Below are positions 1 through 7,516 of a DNA stretch of 64,000 bases, in pieces. Under the pieces are notes generated by a model. That model did not search any database. It had not been told where the DNA came from and saw only the letters and a list, made by a program, of their open reading frames with translations. The stretch is from the NCBI RefSeq assembly GCF_012933505.1, contig NZ_JABBNB010000024.1, positions 44,343 through 108,342 on the forward strand, given 5' to 3'. Made by a program: the position numbers and the translations under genes. The first letter of the stretch is position 1. The number at the start of each line of letters is the position of its first letter. This stretch comes from Gordonia asplenii. Its GTDB lineage: Bacteria; Actinomycetota; Actinomycetes; Mycobacteriales; Mycobacteriaceae.

Positions 1-1272
1 ACGTCGATGGAGATCGACATCCTCGGTGCACTGCAATCGATCGCGTTCACCCGCGACCACCTGGAGGAGTGGATGGCGCCGACCGAGGTGCCCGCCGGCC
101 TCGACGGACTGATCCCGACCGTCGTCCAGCACCGGCCCAAAGGTGTGGTCGGCGTCATCGGCCCGTGGAACTTCCCGGTCGTCCTCGTCTTCGCGCCCGC
201 CGTCGAAGCCCTCGCCGCGGGAAATCGCGTCATGATCAAGTTCTCCGACATGGCGCCGCGCACCGCCGAAGTGTTCGCCCGCGCCGTCGCGTCCCGGATG
301 AGCCCCGACGAGGTCGTCGTCGTGGGCGGCGGTCTGGCCACCGCGACGGCCTTCAGCGACCTGCGATTCGATCACCTCTTCTTCACCGGCTCACCGAAGG
401 TCGGGCGGATCGTGGCGGCCGCCGCCGGCAAGAATCTAGTTCCCGTCACGCTCGAACTCGGCGGGAAGAACCCCGCAATCGTCGCGCCCGACGCCGACAT
501 CGCAGGCGCCGCTCTGCGGATCGCGGGCGGCCGGATGCTCAACAACGGTCAGGTCTGCCTCTCGCCCGACTACGCCTTCGTACCGGAGGCGAAGAAGCAG
601 GAGTTCATCGACGCCTATCGGCAGGCGATCACCACCTACTTCCCGACGTTCGTCGACAACCCCGACGTTGTATCGATCATCGACGACGCGAACTACGGTC
701 GCGTCACCGGACTGATCGACGACGCAAAAGCCAAGGGCGCCACCGAGATCACCGTCGTGTCCGAGGACGAACGCGACCGGCTACCGGTGTCGGAGAGCCG
801 ACGTATTCCGCCGACGCTGCTGGTCGACGTCCCCGCCGACGCGGTCATCCACGGCGAGGAGATCTTCGGGCCCGTGCTGGTGCTGCACACTTACTCCGAC
901 GTGCGCGACGCCATCGACTACGTCGCGGCGGGGGAGCATCCGCTGTCGTCGTACTGGTTCGGCGGCGACACCCCGGATTTCGAGCGCTTCGTCGTCACGA
1001 CGTCGTCGGGAGCGGTGTCGCGCAACGACTTCGCCCTGGCGTACAGCAACGACGAGGTGCCGTTCGGTGGAGCCGGAATGAGCGGCTCGGGGGCCTATCA
1101 CGGCAAGGCCGGGTTCGACACCTTCTCCAATCACCGGCCGATCGCGCAGAGCGACCTGCCGGTGGCGCTGGTGCCCAACCTGCTGCCACCGCTCACCGCG
1201 GACCGCGCGGCGGGCGTCGAGGCGATGGCGGCAGGCGCCGTCGGCGCGATTCTCGAGCGCCTGCAGGGGTAG
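1..1272 (+). CDS. Aldehyde dehydrogenase, coniferyl-aldehyde-dehydrogenase-like (5' end outside window)
   Basis: NAD(P)-dependent oxidation of an aldehyde to the acid. The frame is open to base 1, so the true start is probably upstream; an internal Met lies at base 7. Counting from that Met, the fold shows GPWNFP at residues 52-57, Lys78, Glu150 in ELGGKNP and the catalytic Cys184 in NNGQVCLSP, so the active site is complete. The 421 visible residues fit a roughly 460-480 residue class 3-like enzyme of the coniferyl-aldehyde dehydrogenase type. The substrate cannot be fixed from sequence. A crotonase-fold gene follows 10 bases after the stop, which suggests the acid is activated and degraded as a CoA ester. 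Confidence 0.9.
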   Translation, partial: TSMEIDILGALQSIAFTRDHLEEWMAPTEVPAGLDGLIPTVVQHRPKGVVGVIGPWNFPVVLVFAPAVEALAAGNRVMIKFSDMAPRTAEVFARAVASRMSPDEVVVVGGGLATATAFSDLRFDHLFFTGSPKVGRIVAAAAGKNLVPVTLELGGKNPAIVAPDADIAGAALRIAGGRMLNNGQVCLSPDYAFVPEAKKQEFIDAYRQAITTYFPTFVDNPDVVSIIDDANYGRVTGLIDDAKAKGATEITVVSEDERDRLPVSESRRIPPTLLVDVPADAVIHGEEIFGPVLVLHTYSDVRDAIDYVAAGEHPLSSYWFGGDTPDFERFVVTTSSGAVSRNDFALAYSNDEVPFGGAGMSGSGAYHGKAGFDTFSNHRPIAQSDLPVALVPNLLPPLTADRAAGVEAMAAGAVGAILERLQG

Positions 1273-1282
1273 GAGGGCCGCC

Positions 1283-2200
1283 ATGACTGACGTCGACGTG
1301 CAGCGGTTCGAGACCATCGTCTACGAGCGACCCGCTGACAAGGTCGCGCGGATCGTGCTGAACCGGGCCCACGCCCGCAACGCGCAGAGTATCCGGCTGC
1401 TGTATGAGCTCAATGACGCGTTCAACGTTGCGGCACAGGATGATTCGGTGAGCGTGATCATTCTCGCCGCCGACGGGCCGCACTTCTCGGCAGGCCACGA
1501 CCTGCGCGACGAGGAGGGGCCGGAGTACTTCGCGGCGCACGATCGCGTCGGAACCTGGTGCGGCTTCGGGTGTGCGGGCGCACAGTCGCAGATGGCGGTC
1601 GAGAAGGAGGTCTACCTCGGCTTCTCCGAGCGGTGGCGCAACCTGCCCAAACCGACCATCGCGGCGGTGCAGGGCAAAGTCATCGCCGGCGGTCTGATGC
1701 TGGTGTGGCCGTGCGACATCGTCGTCGCGGCCGAGGACGCCCAGTTCCAGGACAACACCGTCGCCATGGGCGTCGCCGGTGCGGAATTCTTCAACCACCC
1801 CTTCGAAGTCGGGGTCCGCAAGGCCAAGGAGATGCTGTTCACCGCCGATTCGTTGTCCGCCGTCGAGGCCCGTCAACTCGGCATGGTCAACCACGTCGTC
1901 GAGCGAGAAGCCTTGGCGGACTTCACACTTGGTCTGGCATCCCGCATCGCCGAGATGCCCTTGTTCGCGCTGCGGTTGGCCAAGGAGTCGGTGAACGTCG
2001 CCCAGGACAATCAGGGGCGGGCCACCGCGATGCAGACGTCGTTCGCCTACCACCAGCTGTGCCACAGTCACAACCAGCAGGTGCATGGCATGCTGATCGA
2101 CCCGTCATTTCTGCGAGCGACGTTCGGCGACAAGGTATCTCGTGACGTCACGGCTCGTGTGACGACGTCTCAAGTCAGCGCGGCCGGAGCGCAGTCATGA
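1283..2200 (+). CDS. Enoyl-CoA hydratase/isomerase (crotonase) family protein
   Basis: Crotonase-fold enzyme acting on an acyl-CoA; 305 aa, longer than the usual 255-270 because of an insert around residues 75-115. The oxyanion-hole segments are visible (FSAGHDL at 68-74 and GKVIAGG at 131-137). The two glutamates used by true enoyl-CoA hydratases are not obvious: the GGLML segment carries Met/Leu where hydratases have Glu, and DNTV replaces the usual PE. It may therefore be another crotonase activity (hydrolase, isomerase or lyase). A ribosome site, GGAGG, lies just upstream of the ATG at 1283. The stop overlaps the start of the next gene (ATGA), so the two are translationally coupled. Confidence 0.85.
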   Translation: MTDVDVQRFETIVYERPADKVARIVLNRAHARNAQSIRLLYELNDAFNVAAQDDSVSVIILAADGPHFSAGHDLRDEEGPEYFAAHDRVGTWCGFGCAGAQSQMAVEKEVYLGFSERWRNLPKPTIAAVQGKVIAGGLMLVWPCDIVVAAEDAQFQDNTVAMGVAGAEFFNHPFEVGVRKAKEMLFTADSLSAVEARQLGMVNHVVEREALADFTLGLASRIAEMPLFALRLAKESVNVAQDNQGRATAMQTSFAYHQLCHSHNQQVHGMLIDPSFLRATFGDKVSRDVTARVTTSQVSAAGAQS

Positions 2201-3216
2201 GCGGGGGTGTGGTGCTGGTCGACGCCGGCCGCTCAGCCGTGGTGCCCGACGGTGCGGAATCGACGCAGGCGCCGTCGCAGATCCTGGAAGGCGTCATCGG
2301 CGCGCTGCTGGACCGATCCGGGATCCGGCTCGACGACGTCGACGAACTGTTCCTGGCCGATCCGCGCTTCCTGCCGACGGAATCCGCTGTGGCAGAGGAA
2401 GGTTGGCAGTTCGCCCGGCCGCCCTTCGGCCTGCGGACTCGAGTCGACGCCACCAGCGCAGCGAGTCTGGAACGGGCGATCAACGCCGTCCGCGGCGATC
2501 CGGACCTCGTCGTGGTGGTCGCCGCGTGTGACGTGGGTGCCGCCGAGACCGGCTGCGCCGATGAGCGATGGCTCGGACGGGCCGTCCGGGCCGCGGCCGC
2601 TGCTCGGTGGGATGTGTGCGCCGACGACATGCGCGGCTGGATTCAGTCGTCGTATGCGCGCTCGTCGGAGTGTTCTCGCGCAGGCGATTTCGTGCGGGAG
2701 ATCGTTTCGACGTCGCCCGGCTATCTGGCCGACCGGTTCCGGTCGAAGGGGACCGTGGTGGCCCTGCCGGCATGTGGTGCCAGCGCCGTGGTGCTCACCA
2801 GCCCACGCCGCGCGGGCGAATTGGGCGTGCGGTATCGGGCCGGACTGCACACGGCGTGCTGCGCGCCGACGACGACGGGCCCCGGCATCGAACCGCTCGA
2901 CCCGCAGGCATTCGACGATCTGCTTGCGCCGTGCGGCGTCGACGCGGCGCACCTCGACCAGCTCGAAGTGCCCGAATACGACGCCGTGACCCCGCTCGCC
3001 TGGATCAAGGCGACCGGCATCAGCAGGTATCTGGTCAATCCGCGCGGCGGCGACCTGGGATTCGGCAGGCTGCTGCGTTCGGGTCCGCTGCGGTCGCTGG
3101 TCAGCATGGTCAACTCGCTGGAGGCGACCGGCGGCCGAGCGGGCGCGCTGCTGGCGACCGACGCCTGCCGGACGGTGGCTGTGGTGCTCACCGTCGGCCA
3201 TCACGAGTTGGTGTGA
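2197..3216 (+). CDS. Thiolase-fold protein lacking the canonical catalytic residues
   Basis: 339 aa. The start resembles thiolases (VVLVDAGRSAV for the VxVDxxRTP region), and LFLADPRF matches the DEVxxG strand region. The C-terminal NPRGGDLGFG clearly parallels the thiolase NPxGGAIALGHP motif. The nucleophilic Cys site reads DATSAASLERAI (residues 84-95), with no Cys where active thiolases have NRxCxSG. The GHP histidine is replaced by Gly-Arg. So the fold looks retained while thiolytic chemistry looks lost or changed. It overlaps the crotonase gene by 4 bases. It could be a non-catalytic partner, a structural subunit of a multienzyme complex, or an enzyme with new chemistry. The function is inferred, not known. 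Confidence 0.6.
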   Translation: MSGGVVLVDAGRSAVVPDGAESTQAPSQILEGVIGALLDRSGIRLDDVDELFLADPRFLPTESAVAEEGWQFARPPFGLRTRVDATSAASLERAINAVRGDPDLVVVVAACDVGAAETGCADERWLGRAVRAAAAARWDVCADDMRGWIQSSYARSSECSRAGDFVREIVSTSPGYLADRFRSKGTVVALPACGASAVVLTSPRRAGELGVRYRAGLHTACCAPTTTGPGIEPLDPQAFDDLLAPCGVDAAHLDQLEVPEYDAVTPLAWIKATGISRYLVNPRGGDLGFGRLLRSGPLRSLVSMVNSLEATGGRAGALLATDACRTVAVVLTVGHHELV

Positions 3217-3291
3217 CGCGAGACCTCACCCCAAACAACATCCAAAATCGCTGTAGTCCAACAAGATCCACGAACCTAACAGGAGTAGTCA

Positions 3292-4284
3292 ATGTCGAAG
3301 TCGTTCAAGGCTTTCGTCCTCAACAAGACCGACGGTCAATTCACCGCGGGTGTCCAGAGCCTCACGTTCGACGACCTTCCCGCCGGGGACGTCACGGTGC
3401 GCGTCGAGTATTCGAGCATCAATTACAAAGACGGGCTGGCGTGCCTGCCGGAGAGCCCGGTCGTCGCGTCGTATCCGATGGTGCCGGGCATCGACCTCGC
3501 CGGCGTCGTCGCCGAGTCGAACGATCCGCGATTCGAGGTCGGTCAGGAAGTGATCGCGATCGGCCGGGATCTCGGCATCGCCCATTTCGGCGGCTACGCC
3601 GAGTACACCAGGCTGCCCGCGGCGTGGCTCGAACCGTTGCCCGCGGGCCTGACCTTGAAGCAGGCGATGATGCTTGGGACGGCCGGTTTCACCGCGGGGC
3701 TGTCGATCCAGCGACTCGAGGAAAACGGCCTGGTACCCGGCGACGGCCGGGTCCTCGTCACCGGTGCCACCGGCGGCGTCGGCAGCACCGCGGTGAACAT
3801 GCTCGCGGGCCTGGGCTACGACGTGTCGGCCAGCACCGGCAAGGCCGACGAGCACGACTACCTACGGTCGTTGGGCGCCACCGAAATCCTCGGGCGCGAC
3901 GAGGTGTCCGCGGCGACCGGTGCACCACTGGAAGGCGAGCGATGGGCGGCCGGCATCGACCCGGTAGGCGGCGACACGCTCGCCTACCTCCTGCGCACCA
4001 CCCGCTACCGCGGCTCGGTCGCGAACTGCGGGCTCACCGGTGGGCCCGCGCTGACCACGACGGTGCTGCCGTTCATCCTGCGCGGGGTGAACCTGCTCGG
4101 CATCGATTCGGTTCAGTGCCCACCGGATGTGCGGGCTCGGGTATGGCAGCGATTGGCCTCGGACCTCAAGCCCGCGGGGCTCGCGGACGCCATCGCCACC
4201 GAGGTCACCCTCGACGAGATCCCGGCGACCGCCGGAAGCATCCTGGCCGGAGCGGTGCGGGGCCGGACACTCGTGAGCCTGTAG
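3292..4284 (+). CDS. YhdH/YhfP (AcuI) family zinc-free quinone/acryloyl-CoA reductase
   Basis: Medium-chain dehydrogenase/reductase without the structural or catalytic zinc ligands; 330 aa, the usual length. INYKDGLAC (43-51) is the YhdH signature, and VLVTGATGGVG (154-164) is the NADPH-binding turn. Characterised relatives reduce acryloyl-CoA to propionyl-CoA (AcuI) or reduce quinones. The start ATG follows AGGAG by about 5 bases. A 75-base gap separates it from the thiolase-like gene, so it may have its own promoter or be the last gene of that operon. A perfect hairpin follows the stop. In context an enoyl-CoA-like reduction within the CoA-ester pathway is plausible. Confidence 0.85.
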   Translation: MSKSFKAFVLNKTDGQFTAGVQSLTFDDLPAGDVTVRVEYSSINYKDGLACLPESPVVASYPMVPGIDLAGVVAESNDPRFEVGQEVIAIGRDLGIAHFGGYAEYTRLPAAWLEPLPAGLTLKQAMMLGTAGFTAGLSIQRLEENGLVPGDGRVLVTGATGGVGSTAVNMLAGLGYDVSASTGKADEHDYLRSLGATEILGRDEVSAATGAPLEGERWAAGIDPVGGDTLAYLLRTTRYRGSVANCGLTGGPALTTTVLPFILRGVNLLGIDSVQCPPDVRARVWQRLASDLKPAGLADAIATEVTLDEIPATAGSILAGAVRGRTLVSL

Positions 4285-4296
4285 CCCGTACTGTAC

Positions 4297-4344
4297 GACG
4301 CCGGGGCGTCGCCTGCGCAGATGCGCGAGCGACGCCCCGGCGTC
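4297..4344. terminator. Bidirectional hairpin terminator between convergent genes
   Basis: A perfect 16-bp inverted repeat (GACGCCGGGGCGTCGC at 4297-4312 and its complement at 4329-4344) encloses a 16-base loop. It fills the gap between the convergent AcuI-like and TetR genes. There is no clear T-run on either side, so it may act as a rho-assisted or imperfect intrinsic terminator. Confidence 0.7.
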
Positions 4345-4353
4345 ATGTGCAGG

Positions 4354-4959
4354 TCAGCTCTGCACGAGAGCCGCGGTGATGAGCGCGGTGGCGGCGCGGC
4401 CCGCGATGTGCAGCGGATCCGGCGACCGCGACGTGCGGGAGAGGAGTACCGCACCTTCCATGAGGCACAGGCACTGCACGGCGAGGTCGTGTGCGAGGCC
4501 TGGCGCGATACCGCCTTCGACGTAGCGCGTCTCGAGAACGTCGAGCCAGGAGTCGAACGCCGCGGCGGCCGCTTGCCGAAGTGGCTCGTGCGTGCTCGAC
4601 GCTTCGAGCGCCGTCGTTGCAACCGGGCAGGTATGCGTGTAGTCGGAGCTGACCATGATCTCCGCGGCGTGCTCGAACGACGTTCGGGTGGCTTCGACCG
4701 GATCGGATCCCGGCGGGTGGAATACCTCGATCTGGGCGCGATATTCGGCTGCGCCGTAGGTGAGTGCGGCGGCACCGAGCTCGACCTTGCCGCCGGGGAA
4801 GAAGTGATACAGCGATCCGTACGGGGCTTCGGCGTCGGCGAGCACTGTCTTGATGCCGGTACCGCCGTAACCCTGTCGGCTGAACAGTGCGGCTGCGGAT
4901 TCGATCAGCCGGGTGCGGGTCTGGCGCCGGTCTTCGGGTGCTTCGGCTGCAGTTGTCAT
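4354..4959 (-). CDS. TetR/AcrR family regulator, LmrA/YxaF type
   Basis: 201 aa. The N-terminal helix-turn-helix covers about residues 12-60 (TRTRLIESAAALF through GSLYHFFPGGK). The FFPGGKxEL run after the recognition helix is typical of the LmrA/YxaF subgroup, and the rest is the ligand-binding domain. It is divergent from the NIPSNAP gene at 5022, and three 12-bp operator-like half sites fill the 62-base gap. It therefore most likely represses itself and the NIPSNAP-SDR-crotonase operon. The inducer is unknown. Confidence 0.9.
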   Translation of the reverse strand: MTTAAEAPEDRRQTRTRLIESAAALFSRQGYGGTGIKTVLADAEAPYGSLYHFFPGGKVELGAAALTYGAAEYRAQIEVFHPPGSDPVEATRTSFEHAAEIMVSSDYTHTCPVATTALEASSTHEPLRQAAAAAFDSWLDVLETRYVEGGIAPGLAHDLAVQCLCLMEGAVLLSRTSRSPDPLHIAGRAATALITAALVQS

Positions 4960-4976
4960 GCCTCGACTATACGCTC

Positions 4977-5021
4977 TAGATCGATCTGTTCAATTCCAGA
5001 TCGACTTGATAGATTGATCTA
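4977..5021. promoter_or_regulatory. Probable TetR operator array in divergent promoter
   Basis: Three related 12-mers lie between the TetR start (4959) and the NIPSNAP start (5022): TAGATCGATCTG (4977-4988), CAGATCGACTTG (4997-5008) and TAGATTGATCTA (5010-5021). The first and third are near-palindromes with the pattern TAGATYGATCTR. The last ends directly at the ATG, so a bound repressor would block both transcription and initiation. Assignment to the adjacent LmrA/YxaF-type regulator is inference. Confidence 0.75.
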
Positions 5022-5360
5022 ATGACAACTAACACACGCACCTTCGAACTCCGCACCTATGTCGCCATGCCTGGCAAGGTCGACGCCCTCGTCCAGCGCT
5101 TTCGCGACCACGCCGTCGGGCTGTTCGAGAAGCACGGGATGACCAGCATCGGATACTGGGTCGAATCCGACGACGACGGGAATCCCACCGACAACCTCGT
5201 CTACATCGTCGCCCACGACAGCAAAGACGCCGCCAAGGCGTCGTGGGCCGCGTTCTGGGCCGACCCGGAGTGGGCCGAACTGCAGGCGACCGGTGAGCGA
5301 GTCACGGCGAGCGCCAATGCCGTCTTCCTCGATCCGACCAGCTTCTCGCCGATCAGCTGA
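5022..5360 (+). CDS. NIPSNAP family protein
   Basis: 112 aa dimeric ferredoxin-like (alpha/beta barrel) protein of the NIPSNAP family. FELRTYVAMPGK at residues 8-19 and the FWADPEW segment near residue 78 are family hallmarks. No catalytic role is established for the family. In bacteria these genes often sit in catabolic operons, as here, where an SDR follows 5 bases after the stop. Expression is probably controlled by the divergent TetR through the 12-mer array that touches the start codon. Confidence 0.9.
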   Translation: MTTNTRTFELRTYVAMPGKVDALVQRFRDHAVGLFEKHGMTSIGYWVESDDDGNPTDNLVYIVAHDSKDAAKASWAAFWADPEWAELQATGERVTASANAVFLDPTSFSPIS

Positions 5361-5365
5361 TCGAG

Positions 5366-6133
5366 ATGAACCCACTGTTCGATCTGACCGGTCACGTGGC
5401 GGTCGTGTCCGGCGGAAACTCCGGAATCGGTCTCGCGATGGCCCGCGGGCTGGCTGGGTCGGGGGCTGACGTATGCATCTGGGGGACCAACACCGCCCGC
5501 AACGACGATGCCGTCACCGCCCTCGCCGAGTTCGGCACCCGAGTGCACGGCATCCGCTGCGACGTCAGCGACGAGGCGTCGGTCGTCGGTGCCTTCGCCG
5601 AAGCGGTTGAGCATTTCGGCCGCGTCGATTCCTGTTTCGCGAACGCGGGCCGGCATTCCACCACGACCGCGTTCGTCGACACCGACCTCGCGGCGTTCCG
5701 CTCGGTGACCGCGGTCAACCTCGACGGTGCCTTCCTGACCCTGCGCGAGGCGGCCAAGCACATGGTGAGTCGGGCAGGCGGCGGCGTCCTGGTTGGAACG
5801 TCGAGCGTGTCCGCTCTGCACGGAACTCCGCGCGGACAGGCGTACGCCGCGAGCAAGGCGGGATTGTCGGCGATGATCCGGTCGTGCGCGATCGAGTTGG
5901 CACGCCACGGAATCAATGCGCACTCGCTGATCGTCGGTTGGACGCAGACGCCGCTGATCAGCGAAGAGCTGAGCGATCCGGCATTCGAGCGAAATGTCAT
6001 GAAACGAATGCCGCAGCGACGCTGGGGGACACCCGCGGATTTCGAGCGACTCGCGGTCTATCTCGCCGGCGGGATCGGCGGATTCCACACCGGCGACGAA
6101 ATCGTCGTCGACGGCGGCTATTCGGTGTTCTGA
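5366..6133 (+). CDS. Short-chain dehydrogenase/reductase (SDR)
   Basis: 255 aa classical SDR, cytosolic, NAD(P)(H)-dependent. GGNSGIG (16-22) binds the cofactor, followed by Asp66, NAG (93-95), catalytic Ser near 146-147 and YAASK with Tyr160 and Lys164. Substrate is unknown; from the operon it is probably a hydroxyacyl-CoA or a small alcohol/ketone. It is the middle gene of a tight NIPSNAP-SDR-crotonase operon with gaps of 5 and 1 bases. Confidence 0.9.
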   Translation: MNPLFDLTGHVAVVSGGNSGIGLAMARGLAGSGADVCIWGTNTARNDDAVTALAEFGTRVHGIRCDVSDEASVVGAFAEAVEHFGRVDSCFANAGRHSTTTAFVDTDLAAFRSVTAVNLDGAFLTLREAAKHMVSRAGGGVLVGTSSVSALHGTPRGQAYAASKAGLSAMIRSCAIELARHGINAHSLIVGWTQTPLISEELSDPAFERNVMKRMPQRRWGTPADFERLAVYLAGGIGGFHTGDEIVVDGGYSVF

Positions 6134-6134
6134 G

Positions 6135-6758
6135 ATGACTGTCTCCGAGATCGACGCCCTCGAGTGTCAGCGACCGGCCGCCAAGGTGGCGCGCCTGGTG
6201 CTCGGCGATGCTCGCGTGCTCTATGACTTCGACGACGCCCTCGACCGCATCGGCCACGACGACGCCGTCAGCGTGATCATCGTGGCGACGCCGGCCGGAT
6301 GTGCCGCACCCGATGCCCCGTCCGCCATCGGTGACGAGATGTATGCGCGCATCGGCGAGCGATGTCGCCGACTGCGCAAGCCGGTAATCGCCGAGGTGCA
6401 CGGCAGCTGCCCGCCCGCCGTCGTGCGGGGGTGTGACCTCGCCGTGTTCGCCCGGGGCGCGGCGACCCTCGACGACGTCGATCTGTTCGACGCCGGTGCC
6501 CGCCGAGCCCGTCGATTGTTGTTCTCGGCGGGATTCGACGACGCTTCCGCGCTCGACGCCCTCGGCCACGTCGTCCCCGACGTCGACGTCGAATCGTCGA
6601 CGCTGCGCCTGGCGTCGCGAATCGCTGCGCAACCGCTCTTCGTGCTCACGCTCCTCAAAGAAGCGTTCACCGCGGTCGTCGACAGCCGGGGAAGTCGGGC
6701 CGGATTATCCAGTCGTGCAACGGATTTCGATTCTCCACCGCATATACCACGGCGATAG
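6135..6758 (+). CDS. Truncated, degenerate crotonase-fold protein
   Basis: 207 aa, about 50-100 residues shorter than a normal crotonase. It aligns by eye with the crotonase at 1283: PAAKVARLVL against PADKVARIVL, DDAVSVIIVA against DDSVSVIILA, RLRKPVIAEVHG against NLPKPTIAAVQG, and RRLLFSAGFDDASALDALG against KEMLFTADSLSAVEARQLG. The segments forming the oxyanion hole (FSAGHDL and the AGG turn) and the large insert are missing. It is probably non-catalytic, acting as a partner subunit or decaying. Codon use still looks coding and the start is 1 base after the SDR stop, which favours an expressed protein. Confidence 0.65.
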   Translation: MTVSEIDALECQRPAAKVARLVLGDARVLYDFDDALDRIGHDDAVSVIIVATPAGCAAPDAPSAIGDEMYARIGERCRRLRKPVIAEVHGSCPPAVVRGCDLAVFARGAATLDDVDLFDAGARRARRLLFSAGFDDASALDALGHVVPDVDVESSTLRLASRIAAQPLFVLTLLKEAFTAVVDSRGSRAGLSSRATDFDSPPHIPRR

Positions 6759-6838
6759 ACATCGACCCGCCTCGTCGACGCGATCCCGCTCGACGGGCCC
6801 GGACCGGGCTGATCTCTGGAGGATGAGTCCGCATTGTG

Positions 6839-6863
6839 ACCAAACCAAACGGTTTGGTTTGGT
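6839..6863. promoter_or_regulatory. Perfect inverted-repeat operator of the downstream TetR gene
   Basis: ACCAAACCAAAC (6839-6850), one G, then its exact complement (6852-6863), a 12-bp inverted repeat with a 1-base centre. It ends 8 bases before the preferred TetR start at 6872, a classic autorepression arrangement. It would fall inside the reading frame if the GTG at 6836 were used, which argues for the later start. Confidence 0.85.
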
Positions 6864-6871
6864 ATGGTGTG

Positions 6872-7516
6872 ATGATGGTCACCGCTTCGGAAGCTACGCG
6901 CGATCGCATCATTGCTGCTGCCACCGACGAGTTCGCTCAATTCGGTGTCGCAGGTGCGCGCATCGACCGAATCGCGCGGCGCGCCAAGTCGAGCAAGGAG
7001 CGGGTTTACGCGCACTTTCGCAGCAAAGACACGCTCTATCGGTTCGTCGCGGAGCGTGAACTGGTCGAGATGTCGCAAGCCACTCGCCTCGATGCGACCG
7101 ATCTGCCCGGCTACGCCGGCCGCGTGCACGACTATTTTCTGGCGCATCCCGACCATTTGCGACTCATGCAGTGGGGTCGCCTCGATGTCACCGCGGTCGA
7201 CGACCCCGACGATCCGTTCCAGGACACGGTGCGCGAGACGATCCGACGCGGCGTCGAGCAGGTCCGTCGGGCTCAGGATGCGGGTCGGTTGGACGCCGCC
7301 TGGGATCCGATCGACGTCGTCGTCCTCGTCAATCAGATCGCCCTGTCGTGGGCGTGGCAGGTGGATCTGGTCGAGCTCGCCGGTCCCGACGTGCGCGATC
7401 GGTCGATCGCGGCCCGACGCGCGGCGATCGTCGCGGCGGTGTCCGCAATCTTTCCAGCGACCGTCGCCGTGCCGGTCGAAACATCGGGTGTCCGCGCAGA
7501 ACAAGGAGTCGGCTGA
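6872..7516 (+). CDS. TetR family transcriptional regulator
   Basis: 214 aa from ATG 6872 (ATG 6875 is equally possible). The helix-turn-helix is clear: TRDRIIAAATDEFAQFG, then IDRIARRAKSSKERVYAHF, then SKDTLY. The C-terminal domain resembles the TetR_C subgroup with a DLPGYAGRVHDYFL helix. I rejected the upstream GTG at 6836 because it would place the perfect 25-bp operator within the gene. No ribosome site is visible, so translation may be leaderless. The stop overlaps the start of the next regulator (TGATG), so the two regulators are co-expressed. Confidence 0.9.
   Translation: MMVTASEATRDRIIAAATDEFAQFGVAGARIDRIARRAKSSKERVYAHFRSKDTLYRFVAERELVEMSQATRLDATDLPGYAGRVHDYFLAHPDHLRLMQWGRLDVTAVDDPDDPFQDTVRETIRRGVEQVRRAQDAGRLDAAWDPIDVVVLVNQIALSWAWQVDLVELAGPDVRDRSIAARRAAIVAAVSAIFPATVAVPVETSGVRAEQGVG

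Noticed and set aside
2568..4379. A 603-codon forward frame across the thiolase-like and AcuI-like genes
   Set aside because: It is very Arg-rich with no domain, crosses an intergenic gap and the hairpin, and conflicts with two supported genes.
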